This document shows positions 33,128-43,843 of a DNA stretch of 64,000 bases, piece by piece (the first letter of the stretch is position 1; each line of letters starts with the position of its first letter). The notes beneath the pieces were generated by a model. It did no database searches. It was not told the DNA's origin and saw nothing but the letters and a program-made list of their open reading frames with translations. This DNA comes from Halomonas sp. M20 (GTDB lineage Bacteria; Pseudomonadota; Gammaproteobacteria; Pseudomonadales; Halomonadaceae), in contig NZ_JACNMQ010000002.1 of NCBI RefSeq assembly GCF_020622265.1, positions 558,001 to 622,000 on the forward strand, in the 5' to 3' direction. A program made the position numbers and the translations under genes.

Positions 33128-33567
33128 GCGACCTTCCTCTCGGCACAGATGATGTCTGCCTCGCAGGCCAGTTCGCCATCGACGGTGGCACGACAGGCAA
33201 ACTTCCAGATACCCCGTTTGCCACGAATCACCCGCGCCTCTAGACGCAACTGATCGCCGGGCATGACTGGGCGCTTGAACCGCGCATTGTCACTACCTAC
33301 CAGATAATAGACATAGCCATCCGCAGGCAGCTTGTTGACCGTCTTGAAGCCGAGAATACCGCAAGCCTGGGCCATCGCTTCGATGATCAACACGCCGGGC
33401 ATGATCGGATGATGCGGAAAATGACCATTGAAGAACGGCTCATTGATACTGACATTCTTGTAGGCGACGATTATTTCGCCCACTCCCAACTCTACGACCC
33501 GGTCCACCAGCAAAAACGGATAGCGGTGGGGCAAGTATTCTCGGATCTCGTTGATGTCCATTACCAT
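33124..33567 (-). CDS. fabZ: 3-hydroxyacyl-ACP dehydratase FabZ
   Basis: Dehydrates beta-hydroxyacyl-ACP in fatty acid elongation, competing with LpxA for hydroxymyristoyl-ACP. The ATG at 33567 is preceded by AGAGG at good spacing and gives 147 residues starting [20 protein letters not shown]. Hot-dog fold signatures are the catalytic His in [20 protein letters not shown] and Glu in MAQACGIL, with [17 protein letters not shown]. Upstream in-frame codons are not supported by family alignment. Confidence 0.96.
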   Translation of the reverse strand: MVMDINEIREYLPHRYPFLLVDRVVELGVGEIIVAYKNVSINEPFFNGHFPHHPIMPGVLIIEAMAQACGILGFKTVNKLPADGYVYYLVGSDNARFKRPVMPGDQLRLEARVIRGKRGIWKFACRATVDGELACEADIICAERKVA

Positions 33568-33686
33568 CGATGCAACCTCTAAAAGTGCGTAATGCCTACT
33601 CATGACGGGCAGGCATCGTTTGGCGATCCAGGAACTGCCTTGCTTGGCGGTGGATTATAGCGGCATTTATGATATCAAGCAGCCGA

Positions 33687-34733
33687 TTACTCGCTCCGCC
33701 CTTGACGCTCGAGCCTTGTTACCCGCCTGGCAATTTCGTCGAGTTGCTTAAAGCGCACAGCGTTCTTGCGCCACAAGCCATTGCTCATGGCGCCCGTCCC
33801 GGAGGAGTAGACGCCTGGCTCGGTAATGGAGTTGGTCACCAGACTCATACCGGTGATCTGTACACCATCGCACAGCGTGATATGCCCGGAAAGCCCTACG
33901 CCGCCACCGAGCATACAATGGCGCCCTACCCTGGTCGAACCTGCAATTCCTACGCAACCCGCCAGGGCACTGTGGTCACCGACATGCACGTTGTGAGCAA
34001 TCTGTACCTGGCTGTCGATCTTGACGCCGTTACCGATACGAGTGTCGTCCAGCGCACCGCGATCGATACTCGAACAGCTCCCCACCTCGACGTCATCCCC
34101 CAGCACGACACCCCCAAGCTGGGCAATCTTGTGCCAGCGACCGCCATCATGAGCAAAACCGAAGCCATCGCCACCGATGACGCACCCGCTGTGCAGGATC
34201 GCCCGTTTTCCGATGACGACGCCATGACTGACCGTCACGTTGGCATGTAGTCGTGAACCGGCGCCAATGCTGGATTGCTGACCGACGACACTGCCGGCGC
34301 CAACAATCACATCGTCATTCAATATGGCGCCTGCCTCTATCACCGCATGGGGCCCGACTTCGACATCACGTCCAACGGCCACATCCTCGGCGACAAACGC
34401 CGTGGCATGAATGCCAGAGGAGGCCTGCATCGTCAAGGGATCGAAGAGCCGCGAGAGCTCGGCATAGGCAAGATAGGGATTATCGAGTTCCAGGCGTGCT
34501 GTCTTGGCAGGACAGTCGGCGGCATGAGCCGGATGCAGCAGAACAGCTGCTGCGTTGGTATTCGCGAGATACTTGAGATACGCCTTGTTGGCCAGAAAGC
34601 TGATGTCGGAAGAGCCCGCATCGCTTAGGGTGGCGAGACCACCAATGCAGCGCTTGCCATCGCCGACAAGGGTCGCTCCGAGACGCTCGGCCAGATCAGC
34701 CAATGAAAGTGAAAGGCCGTTGGTTTTATTCAT
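33687..34733 (-). CDS. lpxD: UDP-3-O-acylglucosamine N-acyltransferase LpxD
   Basis: Third step of lipid A synthesis: adds the amide-linked hydroxyacyl chain. The ATG at 34733 gives 348 residues starting MNKTNGLSLSLADLAERLGA; a GTG 24 bases further up is possible but no better supported by a ribosome binding site. The N-terminal uridine-binding domain (ISFLANKAYLKYLANTNAAA) is followed by hexapeptide repeats, and the catalytic His lies around IGGDGFGFAHDGGRWHKIAQ / QIAHNVHVGDH. In most gammaproteobacteria skp precedes lpxD; here the 149 bp up to bamA contain no skp. Confidence 0.96.
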   Translation of the reverse strand: MNKTNGLSLSLADLAERLGATLVGDGKRCIGGLATLSDAGSSDISFLANKAYLKYLANTNAAAVLLHPAHAADCPAKTARLELDNPYLAYAELSRLFDPLTMQASSGIHATAFVAEDVAVGRDVEVGPHAVIEAGAILNDDVIVGAGSVVGQQSSIGAGSRLHANVTVSHGVVIGKRAILHSGCVIGGDGFGFAHDGGRWHKIAQLGGVVLGDDVEVGSCSSIDRGALDDTRIGNGVKIDSQVQIAHNVHVGDHSALAGCVGIAGSTRVGRHCMLGGGVGLSGHITLCDGVQITGMSLVTNSITEPGVYSSGTGAMSNGLWRKNAVRFKQLDEIARRVTRLERQGRSE

Positions 34734-34827
34734 GGTTGCATGCCAGTCCTGCGACACCCGTTGTCAGTGGGCAATTTGTTCCTGGTAGATTCGCCGGCAC
34801 AAGGCAGGGTCATCGTTTGCTTAAAGC

Positions 34828-34866
34828 GAGAACGAGGATACGCTTTCATGATGTATCGCCGTTCTC
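34828..34866 (-). terminator. Hairpin between bamA and lpxD
   Basis: Inverted repeat of 14-base arms, GAGAACGGCGATAC on the minus strand against GTATCCTCGTTCTC, with two mismatches and an 11-base loop. It occupies the place where skp would normally be. No strong T-run follows, so it may attenuate or protect mRNA rather than fully terminate transcription. Confidence 0.45.
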
Positions 34867-34906
34867 GACGTGGCTATCCTTTACCTTCGTCGATCCCGTG
34901 CCAAGC

Positions 34907-37240
34907 CTAGAACGTCTGGCCGAGAGAGAACTGGAAGGTTTGGGTATCGTCCCCGCTTTCATCATTTAGCGGCTGGGCTATGCTGAAGGTAAGCGGCCCT
35001 ACCGGCGTCAACCAGTTCAGCCCCAGCCCTACGCTGTAGCGCAGGTCGCCAATATCCACCCCGCTTTCACAATTTGATGTAACGCCATCGGGTACGGCAT
35101 AGCAATCGGTCAGGAAGGTATTACCCGCATCAAAGAATACGCTGGTTTGCAATGAACGGCGATCCTCCACCCAAGGGAAGGGGTAAATCAGATCGACCGT
35201 GCCTTCGATAAGCACGTTGCCGCCGAGGGTGTCGTCGTCACCAAAATTGCTGGCAGTGGTCTTGGGACCCAGCGTATTGGCCGTGAAGCCTCGAACCGAC
35301 CCCAGGCCACCGGAATAGAAATTCTCGTAGAACGGGTAAGGGTCGTTGCCGATACTGTCGGCATAGCCCAGTTCGGTACCGAATTTGAGTGACCAGTCGG
35401 AATTCAGTTCGAACAGCTTCTGACCGCGATAGCGCATCTTGTAGTACTCGGCATCGGAGCCGGGCACGGCGGTTTCCAGAGACACCCGCTGATAGCTGCC
35501 TGCGGTCGGCATGATGCCACGATTGAGCTTGTTGCGGGTCCAGCTGGCGGTGAGCTTGTAGCTTGTAGCATCCGCGCCCTGAGCATCGGTGTACTGGACG
35601 ATTTCTGCCGGCGTGTCTCGATAGGTCTCGATGGAAAGATCCTCGAGCCCGACACCGAAATTGAGTCGACTGAATTCATTGACCGGATAGCCGAAGTCGA
35701 TGCTGCCACCATAGGAGTCGGTGGAGTAGGTCGAGATGTCGGAGTCCTCGTAATCGGTCTCGCGATAGAACAGGTTGTACCCTCGCGAGACCCCGTCCAG
35801 CGTCCAGTAAGGATCGGTGAAACCGAAATTCACGCTGGTGAAGGTGTCACTCTTCTGAGCCCCTACATTGACTCGGTTACCGGTGCCGAGGAAGTTCTTC
35901 TGGGCCAGAGAAGCCCCGTAGATGACCCCGGCACTTTGGGAATAACCGACACTTGCCGATATCGATCCCGAGGGCTGCTCCTCGACATTATAGGTGACAT
36001 CAACCTGATCCGACTCGCCGGCCACCGGCCGTGTTTCCACATCGACCTGACGGAAGAAGCCGAGGCGTTCCAGTCGCTGCTTGGACTGACTGATGCGATC
36101 CGTGGAGGCCGGTGCGCCTTCCATCTGCGTCATCTCGCGGCGCAACACCTCATCCTGGGTCGTGGTATTGCCTTCGAAATTGATACGCCGCACATAGGCA
36201 CGCCGACCGGGTTCCACCAGGAAGGTCACATCGACGGTATCACCGCTCTCTGCCACCTCCGGAATACCTTCGACATTGGCAAAGGCATAGCCTTCGGCGC
36301 CCAGTTTCTGCCGCAGCGCCTCGGCGGAGGCAGTCAGCGCACTGCGGGAGTAGATCTCACCACTCGAGGTAGTGACCAGTGAGCGCGCTTTCTGCTCGGA
36401 TAGCGTCAAGTCGCCAGCAAAGTCGATATCGCCGATACGATAGCGCTGCTCTTCATCCACGTTCACAGTCACGAAGATTTTTGAATTATCGGGACTGATC
36501 GCCACCTGGGTCGAGGTAATGGCGAAATTGACGAAACCGCGATCAAGATAGTAAGAGCGTAGGGTTTCCAAGTCGCCGGAGAGTTTTTCCCGGGAGTATT
36601 CATCATCGGAGAACCAGCCGAAGAACCAGCCCGGGCTGTCCTCTAGCTCGATCAAATCCCGTAATGTCTCATCGGAAAACGCCTGGTTACCAACGATATT
36701 GATCTGACGAATCTTGGCGACAGCACCTTCATCGACCTCGATATTGACCTGAACCCGATTGCGATCGACGGGCTCGATGGAGGTGTCGATGCTGGCGCTG
36801 TAACGCCCCTGGGAGTGGTAGAGTTGCTCAAGCTGGCGCTGTACCTCATCCAGAGATGCGCGCTGCAACACCTGACCTTCCGCCAGCCCTGCCTCTGCCA
36901 TGCCCTTGCGCAGATCCTCGTCGGCAACCTGGGAGTTTCCGTCGATCTCGATGCGGGAAATGGACGGGCGCTCTTCTACCTGGATGATCAGCACGTCGCC
37001 ATCGCGTGCCAGTTGTACATCGTCGAATAGTCCGGTGGCGAATAGCTCCTTGGCGGCCGCCGCCAGTTCCCGCTCGTCTACGCGTTCGTTGGCGCTCACG
37101 GGGAAGGCATTGAATACCGATGCCGCCGAAACCCGTTGAAGTCCCTCGACACGAATGTCGGAGACGGTGAACTCATCTGCCAAGGCCGTTTGGGTGCTTA
37201 ATGTCAGTGCTATCGCCAATCCGATGGTCTTAAATTTCAT
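34907..37240 (-). CDS. bamA: Outer membrane protein assembly factor BamA
   Basis: Core of the BAM machine that inserts beta-barrel proteins into the outer membrane. The ATG at 37240 gives 777 residues starting with a signal peptide (MKFKTIGLAIALTLSTQTALA, cleaved before DEFTV). Five POTRA domains span about residues 23-420 (ISRIEIDGNSQVADEDL, KIRQINIVGNQAFSDETLR and others). The Omp85 barrel follows, with SVRGFTANTLGPKT carrying the conserved VRGF loop motif. It ends in the barrel-sorting signal FQFSLGQTF with a terminal Phe. It is downstream of rseP. Confidence 0.97.
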   Translation of the reverse strand: MKFKTIGLAIALTLSTQTALADEFTVSDIRVEGLQRVSAASVFNAFPVSANERVDERELAAAAKELFATGLFDDVQLARDGDVLIIQVEERPSISRIEIDGNSQVADEDLRKGMAEAGLAEGQVLQRASLDEVQRQLEQLYHSQGRYSASIDTSIEPVDRNRVQVNIEVDEGAVAKIRQINIVGNQAFSDETLRDLIELEDSPGWFFGWFSDDEYSREKLSGDLETLRSYYLDRGFVNFAITSTQVAISPDNSKIFVTVNVDEEQRYRIGDIDFAGDLTLSEQKARSLVTTSSGEIYSRSALTASAEALRQKLGAEGYAFANVEGIPEVAESGDTVDVTFLVEPGRRAYVRRINFEGNTTTQDEVLRREMTQMEGAPASTDRISQSKQRLERLGFFRQVDVETRPVAGESDQVDVTYNVEEQPSGSISASVGYSQSAGVIYGASLAQKNFLGTGNRVNVGAQKSDTFTSVNFGFTDPYWTLDGVSRGYNLFYRETDYEDSDISTYSTDSYGGSIDFGYPVNEFSRLNFGVGLEDLSIETYRDTPAEIVQYTDAQGADATSYKLTASWTRNKLNRGIMPTAGSYQRVSLETAVPGSDAEYYKMRYRGQKLFELNSDWSLKFGTELGYADSIGNDPYPFYENFYSGGLGSVRGFTANTLGPKTTASNFGDDDTLGGNVLIEGTVDLIYPFPWVEDRRSLQTSVFFDAGNTFLTDCYAVPDGVTSNCESGVDIGDLRYSVGLGLNWLTPVGPLTFSIAQPLNDESGDDTQTFQFSLGQTF

Positions 37241-37390
37241 GCAATCGCTTCGCTCGAGTTGTTCCGCCGGCTCGCTGAACAGGCACCTTATACATTTCCC
37301 GGGGTAACTGACAAGCGTCGTCATACTGCTCGTCAGGAGATTGCCACGGCACGAGGGGCGCCAAGAGCGCCACTGTTGTAGATACGTCCG

Positions 37391-38743
37391 TCACAGACGC
37401 ATTAGATCGAAATAGATCGCCATCAGCATCAAGGTGCCGACCATGGCCATACCGATACGTAACCCGACTGCTTGGGCCGCGTCGGAGACCGGTCGGCCAC
37501 GCGCGGCTTCAATCAGGTAATAGAGCAAGTGGCCACCATCGAGCACCGGTATCGGCAATAAATTGAGCACACCGAGGCTGATAGACAGATACGCCATGAA
37601 GCTGATGAAGCTCTCGAGACCACTGCGAGCGGTATCACCCGCGATACGCGCAATGGTAATCGGCCCGGAAAGATTGGAGGGAGAGATAAGCCCCACGAGC
37701 ATCTTGCGAATCGAATCAAGGGTCAACACGGTCATGTCCGCGGTACGGGACAAGGCGCGCCCCACGGAGGCCAGTGCGCCGTAACGAATTTCACGCTGAT
37801 ACTCTTCCGGCCAGGAGACCGCTTCGACGCCGGCGCCGATGTAACCTATCGTTTCGCCCTGAGCTTCGCGCTGCCCGGGAGTCAAGGTAAGCTCCTGGGT
37901 CGTTCCATCGCGCTCGATGCGAAGCGTCAAGGTTTCATCGGGTCTTGATCGCACGGTTTCGACGAAATCCATCCAGCTGGTTACATCTTCGCCATTGAGC
38001 GCGACGATGCGATCACCAGTCTCGAGACCGGCCTGGGCAGCGGCTTCCCCCTCGAGCACCTGCCCCAGCACTGGTGGAATATCCGGCCGCCATGGCTCGA
38101 TACCCAGGCTTCCCAAGGGTTGAGGTGGATCTTGCCGGGCCAACCAATCGGTGACTTGAACCCGGTGACTGCGTGCGGCGCTGCCCTCATTTTCTCGGGT
38201 CGTTACCTCGAGGGTGCCATTGAATCCGATGCGGGATATCAGCTCGAGGTTGACGTCCTCCCAGGAGCGGGTTGGGTCATCCTGGATCGCCACAATCTCC
38301 TGACCTGAACTCAAACCGGCACGGCCCGCCGGCGAATCCGGCGCCACTTCGCCGATCACCGGCGCGATCGTTGTGGTGCCGACAACGAACAGCAGCCAGT
38401 AAGCCACGACTGCCAAAATGAAATTGGCCAGCGGCCCGGCCACGACGATGGCGATACGTGCCCAGACACTCTTGCGATTGAACGCCAGGTGCTCCTCCTC
38501 GGGAGCCACCGGCGCTTCACGCTCGTCCAGCATCTTGACATAGCCACCCAGCGGAATGGCGGCAACGGCAAACTCGGTGCCATGACGATCGAACCGCGAC
38601 CACAGCGGCTTGCCGAACCCCACGGAGAAGCGTAACACCTTGACTCCACAACGGCGCGCCACCCAGAAATGGCCGAACTCGTGGAAGGTGATCAGCAACC
38701 CCAACACCACGATGACCGCCAGCACGTTCTGTATCACGCTCAT
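37391..38743 (-). CDS. rseP: Site-2 protease RseP
   Basis: Intramembrane zinc metalloprotease that cleaves anti-sigma factor RseA in the sigma-E envelope stress response. The ATG at 38743 has GAGGA six bases upstream (an earlier ATG at 38749 touches it) and gives 450 residues. The zinc motif HEFGH lies in LLITFHEFGHFWVARRCG (about residues 20-24). Two PDZ domains span about residues 115-300 (GRAGLSSGQEIVAIQDDP, AQAGLETGDRIVALNGEDV). The third zinc ligand is in the C-terminal LLPIPVLDGGHLLYYLIE. Confidence 0.97.
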   Translation of the reverse strand: MSVIQNVLAVIVVLGLLITFHEFGHFWVARRCGVKVLRFSVGFGKPLWSRFDRHGTEFAVAAIPLGGYVKMLDEREAPVAPEEEHLAFNRKSVWARIAIVVAGPLANFILAVVAYWLLFVVGTTTIAPVIGEVAPDSPAGRAGLSSGQEIVAIQDDPTRSWEDVNLELISRIGFNGTLEVTTRENEGSAARSHRVQVTDWLARQDPPQPLGSLGIEPWRPDIPPVLGQVLEGEAAAQAGLETGDRIVALNGEDVTSWMDFVETVRSRPDETLTLRIERDGTTQELTLTPGQREAQGETIGYIGAGVEAVSWPEEYQREIRYGALASVGRALSRTADMTVLTLDSIRKMLVGLISPSNLSGPITIARIAGDTARSGLESFISFMAYLSISLGVLNLLPIPVLDGGHLLYYLIEAARGRPVSDAAQAVGLRIGMAMVGTLMLMAIYFDLMRL

Positions 38744-38759
38744 AGTCATTCCTCTTTGG

Positions 38760-39956
38760 TCAGCGTGTCAGATATCGCTCGGCGACACGCCGCGCTCGAC
38801 CATCTTCATCGAGAACCACATTCAACTCATCGGCGGCGACCACTTCACAGGTATCGAGCACCGCCGCAACGACGTTGGCAATACCGGTGAACCCCAGGCG
38901 CCGCTCGAGAAAAGCCGCGACCGCCACCTCATTGGCGGCGTTGAGCAGTGCCGGTGCCGTGCCACCGGCAAGCATGGCGTTGCGGGCCAGGCGCAGACAA
39001 GGAAACGCCGCTTCATCTGCCGGCTCGAAATCAAGGCGTGCCACCTTGAACAGATCGAGACGTTCCACCCCCGCGGCAATACGTTCCGGCCAGGCGAGGC
39101 CAAAGGCGATCGGCGTGCGCATGTCCGGATTACCCAGTTGGGCGATCACCGATCCGTCGCTATAGGCCGCCATAGAGTGAATCACGCTCTGTGGATGCAC
39201 GACCACTTCGATCTGCTCCGGGCGCGCTTCGAACAACCAGCACGCTTCGATCAGCTCAAGCCCCTTGTTCATCAAGGTGGCGCTGTCCACGGAGATCTTG
39301 CGGCCCATCGACCAATTGGGATGAGCGCAGGCCTGCTCCGGGGTGATCTCGCTCAGCTGAGCGGCATTCCAGCCGCGAAACGGACCACCGGAAGCAGTCA
39401 GCAGCAGCTGCGTGACCCCCATGCCGGTCAGACCATTACGTCGGTCCGATGGTAGACACTGGTAGATGGCATTATGTTCGGAATCGATGGGCAAAAGTAC
39501 GGCGTCGTGATGTGCCACTGCCTGCATGAACAGCGCACCGGACATGACCAACGCCTCCTTGTTGGCCAGCAGCACGCGCTTACCGGCATGCACTGCTGCC
39601 AGCGTCGGCAGCAAACCGGCGGCGCCGACGATGGCGGCCATTACCACGTCCACTTCAGCCGCCTCGGCCACTTCCACCAGAGCCTTTTCACCGGAGCGCA
39701 CTTCCGTTGCAAGCCCGGCCTCTTTCAACTCGGCACGCAGCCAAGCTTCGTCACGATCGTCCGCCAGCACGGCCAACGCCGGACGATGGACCAGACACTG
39801 ATCGCGCAAGGCTGCACTACTGGTAGAGGCCGTCAACGCATGCACCCGGAAGCGATCCGGATGGCGCGCCAGCACATCGAGCGTACTCTTGCCAATCGAC
39901 CCGGTGGCGCCGAGCACGGTCACCGTCTGCACTCGGGAGGCGGCTTCACTGTTCAT
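38760..39956 (-). CDS. dxr: 1-deoxy-D-xylulose 5-phosphate reductoisomerase
   Basis: NADPH-dependent second enzyme of the MEP isoprenoid pathway. It has 398 residues (E. coli 398). The NADPH motif is [16 protein letters not shown], and [60 protein letters not shown] and [20 protein letters not shown] are conserved active-site and metal-binding blocks. It lies between rseP and cdsA, the usual order, and feeds precursors to UppS in the same cluster. Confidence 0.97.
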   Translation of the reverse strand: MNSEAASRVQTVTVLGATGSIGKSTLDVLARHPDRFRVHALTASTSSAALRDQCLVHRPALAVLADDRDEAWLRAELKEAGLATEVRSGEKALVEVAEAAEVDVVMAAIVGAAGLLPTLAAVHAGKRVLLANKEALVMSGALFMQAVAHHDAVLLPIDSEHNAIYQCLPSDRRNGLTGMGVTQLLLTASGGPFRGWNAAQLSEITPEQACAHPNWSMGRKISVDSATLMNKGLELIEACWLFEARPEQIEVVVHPQSVIHSMAAYSDGSVIAQLGNPDMRTPIAFGLAWPERIAAGVERLDLFKVARLDFEPADEAAFPCLRLARNAMLAGGTAPALLNAANEVAVAAFLERRLGFTGIANVVAAVLDTCEVVAADELNVVLDEDGRARRVAERYLTR

Positions 39957-39971
39957 TGCGTCTCACCTATT

Positions 39972-40769
39972 TCAACCCCACAGGCGCAATAGCGCGAACA
40001 GTGGCACCGCGGCGGTAAGGCTGTCGATACGATCGAGCACGCCACCATGGCCAGGTAGCAGATCACCGGAATCCTTGATGCCGCGCACTCGTTTGAACAT
40101 GCTTTCAAGCAGATCTCCGAGTACCGACACCAAGGTCACGATCACTGTCGTCACCATCAATTCCAGGCCGCCAGCGGCACCCAGCCCGAGAATGATGGAA
40201 AAACCGATGGCCAGGAAGGCGGTGGCAATCATGCCGCCATAAACACCTTCCCAAGACTTGCCTGGACTCACCCTGGGAGCCAGTTTGCGTCGCCCGAAGC
40301 GTCGTCCGGCAAAGTAGGCGCCGACGTCTGCAAACCATACGATCAACAGCACATAGAGCAGCCATTCCGCGCCACTCAAGCGCAACTGTACGAATCCGAT
40401 CCAGCAGGGCAGCAGTACCCAAACCCCTGACAGCAAACGCAACCATGGTCGAGACCACTGCTTGAGACTGTCAGGATACGTCGCCACCCAGTAGAAGCTT
40501 ACCAGCCATCCGAGCAGTGCAAGCCATAGCGGCCACGCTGCAAACGCTATGAACGTATGCCAGCTGATCAGCATGACCAGCGCTATCGCCAGAACGTATG
40601 CCAGGCGCGACAAGGTGGCTGAAAACCCGGATAGATTAGCCCATTCCCAGGCGGCCAACAGCACCACGACTGCAGTGAACAGGGCAAATCCGACACCACT
40701 GAGGCCGAACAATCCTAGTAGCGCCAAAGGAATGAGTACCAGCGCCGTTAACACACGTTGTCTAAGCAC
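39972..40769 (-). CDS. cdsA: Phosphatidate cytidylyltransferase
   Basis: Makes CDP-diacylglycerol, the precursor of membrane phospholipids. It has 265 residues and about seven to eight membrane helices. The family signature appears as FKRVRGIKDSGDLLPGHGGV followed by LDRIDSL near the C-terminus. It starts at GTG 40769, overlapping the uppS 3' end by 8 bases, so translation is probably coupled. Confidence 0.96.
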   Translation of the reverse strand: MLRQRVLTALVLIPLALLGLFGLSGVGFALFTAVVVLLAAWEWANLSGFSATLSRLAYVLAIALVMLISWHTFIAFAAWPLWLALLGWLVSFYWVATYPDSLKQWSRPWLRLLSGVWVLLPCWIGFVQLRLSGAEWLLYVLLIVWFADVGAYFAGRRFGRRKLAPRVSPGKSWEGVYGGMIATAFLAIGFSIILGLGAAGGLELMVTTVIVTLVSVLGDLLESMFKRVRGIKDSGDLLPGHGGVLDRIDSLTAAVPLFALLRLWG

Positions 40770-41505
40770 CTTGGGCCTCTATCTGCTCTTGAGTCATACC
40801 GAAGCGTCGCTGGCGACGTAGGAAATCATCCACTGCTTCGTCGAAGGCATCGGCGCCGAAATCCGGCCACATCAATGGCGAGAAATGAAGTTCGGAGTAG
40901 GCTAGCTGCCACAGCAGGAAATTGGAGAGACGCTGTTCGCCACTGGTACGAATGCACAGATCCACCGCTGGCGCACCACCGGAAGCAATTTCGGCATCAA
41001 GCCGCTGTTCGTCGATATCCGTAGCGCTCAACTCGCCATTCTCGACCCGTTGAGCCAAGCGCCTGGCAGCGCTTGCCACATCCCAACGGCCGCCGTAGTT
41101 GGCAGCAACGATTAGATGCAAGCCCTGGTTATGCTGGGTCAGTGCCTCGGCGCGCTCGACATATTGTTGAATCGATCGGGAAAATTCGTCGCGCTCACCA
41201 ATAATGGTTAGACGGATATCGTTGTCGTGAAGCTTCTTGACTTCACGCTTGAGCACCATCAGGAATAGTTCCATCAGTGCATTGACCTCGACTGCAGGGC
41301 GCTTCCAGTTTTCACTGGAAAAGGCAAACAGGGTCAATACTTTCACGCCACGTTGCGCGGCACGACGGATGACGGCACGCACCGGCTCGACGCCGGCACG
41401 ATGGCCACGTATACCGGACAACCCCCGGGACTGAGCCCAGCGGTTATTGCCATCCATGATAATGGCGACATGATTCGGCACTTGGGGAGATTGCGGTGAC
41501 GTCAT
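40762..41505 (-). CDS. uppS: Undecaprenyl pyrophosphate synthase
   Basis: Cis-prenyltransferase that makes the C55 lipid carrier for peptidoglycan and O-antigen. The ATG at 41505 gives 247 residues starting MTSPQSPQVPNHVAIIMDGN. Motifs are IIMDGNNRWAQSRG with the catalytic Asp, GHRAGVEPVR, LTLFAFSSENWKRP, and the dimer/Mg-binding block DLCIRTSGEQRLSNFLLWQ. A GTG four codons upstream is possible. cdsA overlaps its end. Confidence 0.96.
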   Translation of the reverse strand: MTSPQSPQVPNHVAIIMDGNNRWAQSRGLSGIRGHRAGVEPVRAVIRRAAQRGVKVLTLFAFSSENWKRPAVEVNALMELFLMVLKREVKKLHDNDIRLTIIGERDEFSRSIQQYVERAEALTQHNQGLHLIVAANYGGRWDVASAARRLAQRVENGELSATDIDEQRLDAEIASGGAPAVDLCIRTSGEQRLSNFLLWQLAYSELHFSPLMWPDFGADAFDEAVDDFLRRQRRFGMTQEQIEAQGA

Positions 41506-41559
41506 GATAGCTCGCACGGAGAAATGAACACGAACGACGAATCAGCCGTTCGCCACCGC

Positions 41560-42117
41560 TCAGACCTGCATCAGGTCATGTTCCTTGGATTCCAGAAGCT
41601 TGTCGATCTCGGCAACGTACTTGTCGGTCAGCTTCTGAATGGCATCCTCGGCACGATGTTCGTCGTCCTCGGAAATTTCCTTTTCCTTGAGCAGCGCCTT
41701 GATGTCGCCATTGGCATCGCGACGCACGTTGCGTACGGCAACCCGTCCGTTCTCAGCCTCGGCCCGCGCCTGCTTGATATAGTTCTTGCGGGTTTCCTCG
41801 GTCAGCGCCGGCATCGGCACCCGAATCACGTTACCCGCCGTCGTCGGGTTGAGCCCCAGATCGGAGGTCATGATCGCCTTCTCGATCTTGGGTACCATGG
41901 GCCTTTCCCAAGGAGTTACAGCCAGGGTGCGGCCATCTTCGACGTTGACGCTCGCCACCTGGTTGAGCGGCATCTGCGAGCCGTAATATTCTACGGTCAC
42001 TGCATCCAGAATACTGGGATGCGCGCGCCCGGTACGAATCTTGTGGAGATTGGCCTGTAACGATTCCAGGCTCTTCTGCATACGCTTTTCAGCGTCTTTC
42101 TTGATGTCATTGATCAC
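41560..42117 (-). CDS. frr: Ribosome recycling factor
   Basis: Releases ribosomes from mRNA after termination together with EF-G. It has 185 residues, the family length, beginning with a GTG (Val-Ile-Asn-Asp-Ile-Lys-Lys) preceded by AAGGG. The conserved segments are [64 protein letters not shown] and RNVRRDAN. It follows pyrH by 4 bp. Confidence 0.97.
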   Translation of the reverse strand: MINDIKKDAEKRMQKSLESLQANLHKIRTGRAHPSILDAVTVEYYGSQMPLNQVASVNVEDGRTLAVTPWERPMVPKIEKAIMTSDLGLNPTTAGNVIRVPMPALTEETRKNYIKQARAEAENGRVAVRNVRRDANGDIKALLKEKEISEDDEHRAEDAIQKLTDKYVAEIDKLLESKEHDLMQV

Positions 42118-42121
42118 GATG

Positions 42122-42862
42122 TCACCCTTTATCTATCAGCGTACCTTCCTTGCCACCCACTACGAGATTCAGTAAGGCACCAGGCTTGGTCATGTCGAAC
42201 ACGCGAACCGGCATGTCATGGTCCCGTACCAGGCAGATGGCGGTCAAATCCATCACTCCCAGCTTCTGATCGAGGACCTCGTCGTAACCCAGACGCTCGT
42301 ATTTCACCGCCTCCGGATACTTGACCGGATCCCGATCATAGACGCCATCGACCTTGGTGGCCTTGATCACTACATCCGCATCAATCTCGATACCGCGTAG
42401 ACAGGCCGCGGAATCGGTAGTAAAGAACGGATTCCCGGTACCGGCGGAAAAGATGACTACATCACCGGAAGTGAGATAGCGAATACCGGTACGCCGATCA
42501 TAATGCTCGACCACGCCACTCATGGGAATGGCGGACATGACCCGGGAGCGGATATTCGAGCGCTCGAGGGCATCACGCATAGCCAGGGCGTTCATCACCG
42601 TTGCCAGCATACCCATATGATCGCCGGTCACTCGCTCCATACCCGCAGCATGAAGCGCCGCGCCGCGAAACAGGTTGCCGCCACCGATCACGATACCGAT
42701 CTGAACCCCGATGCCGACCAGCTGCCCGATCTCCAGCGCCATGCGATCCAGCACCTTGGGATCGATACCGAACTCGGCATCACCGGTCAATGCTTCACCC
42801 GAGAGCTTGAGCAAGATCCGCTTGTACTTCGACTTTGCATTACGCGAGGCAGTGGCAGACAT
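42122..42862 (-). CDS. pyrH: Uridylate kinase
   Basis: Phosphorylates UMP to UDP in pyrimidine synthesis. It belongs to the amino-acid kinase fold. The ATG at 42862 has GGAG seven bases upstream and gives 246 residues starting [63 protein letters not shown] and [18 protein letters not shown] are diagnostic. The rpsB-tsf-pyrH-frr order is the universal one. Confidence 0.97.
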   Translation of the reverse strand: MSATASRNAKSKYKRILLKLSGEALTGDAEFGIDPKVLDRMALEIGQLVGIGVQIGIVIGGGNLFRGAALHAAGMERVTGDHMGMLATVMNALAMRDALERSNIRSRVMSAIPMSGVVEHYDRRTGIRYLTSGDVVIFSAGTGNPFFTTDSAACLRGIEIDADVVIKATKVDGVYDRDPVKYPEAVKYERLGYDEVLDQKLGVMDLTAICLVRDHDMPVRVFDMTKPGALLNLVVGGKEGTLIDKG

Positions 42863-42973
42863 ATTGAGTCTCCTGAAGACAGCGAACTGGTGTGATGTAG
42901 TGACGACTTGGCTGCCGAATACAGAATGGCGTGCGCTCGTGCGCACGCCATCCTAACAACTGGCTATCAGGAC

Positions 42974-43843
42974 TCAGCTGCGACGGGCCTGTTCCATGAC
43001 TTCCTTGGCAAAGTCGACGTCTTCCTTCTCGATACCTTCACCCACTTCGAAGCGGATGAAATCGACGACCTCACCACCGTTGGCCTTAGCGTACTCCGCC
43101 ACGGTGGTGTTCGGGTCCTTGACGAAGGGTTGCTCAGTCAAACTGTTCTCGGCCAAGTACTTCTTGAGGCGCCCCTGAACCATTTTCTCAGCGATCTGCT
43201 CGGGCTTGCCGGCCATGTCCGGCTGAGCCAGGATAATGCTCTTTTCCTTGTCGAGCTGTTCCTGAGGCATCTGCTCCGGACGTGCTACCGCAGGGTTGAT
43301 GGCGGCCACGTGCATGGCAACGTCCTTGGCCGCCTCGGCATTGCCACCCTTGAGCAGGGTCAGCACGCCGATACGCCCGCCGTGAACATACTCACCCACC
43401 ACGCCGTCTGCCGGGGCATTGGCAACCGTGGCGCGACGCACGGAGATATTCTCGCCGATCTTCTGCACCAGCCGCTGGCGAGTTTCTTCCATCTCGCCAT
43501 CCATGATGGCGGCAACATCGTCAGACTTGGTTTCGAAAGTCTTGGCCAGCACTTTCTCGGCGAAGTCCTTGAAGTTGTCATCTCGTGCGACGAAATCCGT
43601 CTCGGAGTTGATCTCTACCATCACCCCAAAACTGCCGTCCTCGGCCACGCGGGTCACGACAGCGCCTTCGGCGGCGGTGCGACCGGCTTTCTTGGCGGCC
43701 TTGAGACCGGAGTTCTTGCGCAGATCCTCGATGGCTCTTTCGATGTCACCATCGGCTTCCGTGAGGGCCTTCTTGCACTCCATCATGCCAAGACCGGTAC
43801 GCTCACGCAGTTCCTTGACCATAGATGCACTGATAGCTGCCAT
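42974..43843 (-). CDS. tsf: Elongation factor Ts
   Basis: Guanine-nucleotide exchange factor for EF-Tu. It has 289 residues starting [20 protein letters not shown]. The N-terminal UBA-like domain includes [20 protein letters not shown]. The core has [19 protein letters not shown], the contact site for EF-Tu, and [11 protein letters not shown]. It follows rpsB after 151 bp containing a strong hairpin. Confidence 0.98.
   Translation of the reverse strand: MAAISASMVKELRERTGLGMMECKKALTEADGDIERAIEDLRKNSGLKAAKKAGRTAAEGAVVTRVAEDGSFGVMVEINSETDFVARDDNFKDFAEKVLAKTFETKSDDVAAIMDGEMEETRQRLVQKIGENISVRRATVANAPADGVVGEYVHGGRIGVLTLLKGGNAEAAKDVAMHVAAINPAVARPEQMPQEQLDKEKSIILAQPDMAGKPEQIAEKMVQGRLKKYLAENSLTEQPFVKDPNTTVAEYAKANGGEVVDFIRFEVGEGIEKEDVDFAKEVMEQARRS

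Noticed and set aside
34758-34906. Possible skp remnant between bamA and lpxD
   Set aside because: The short minus-strand frame beginning MKAYPRSRFKQTMTLP has no signal peptide or Skp-like coiled coil and starts inside a hairpin; I see no trace of skp.
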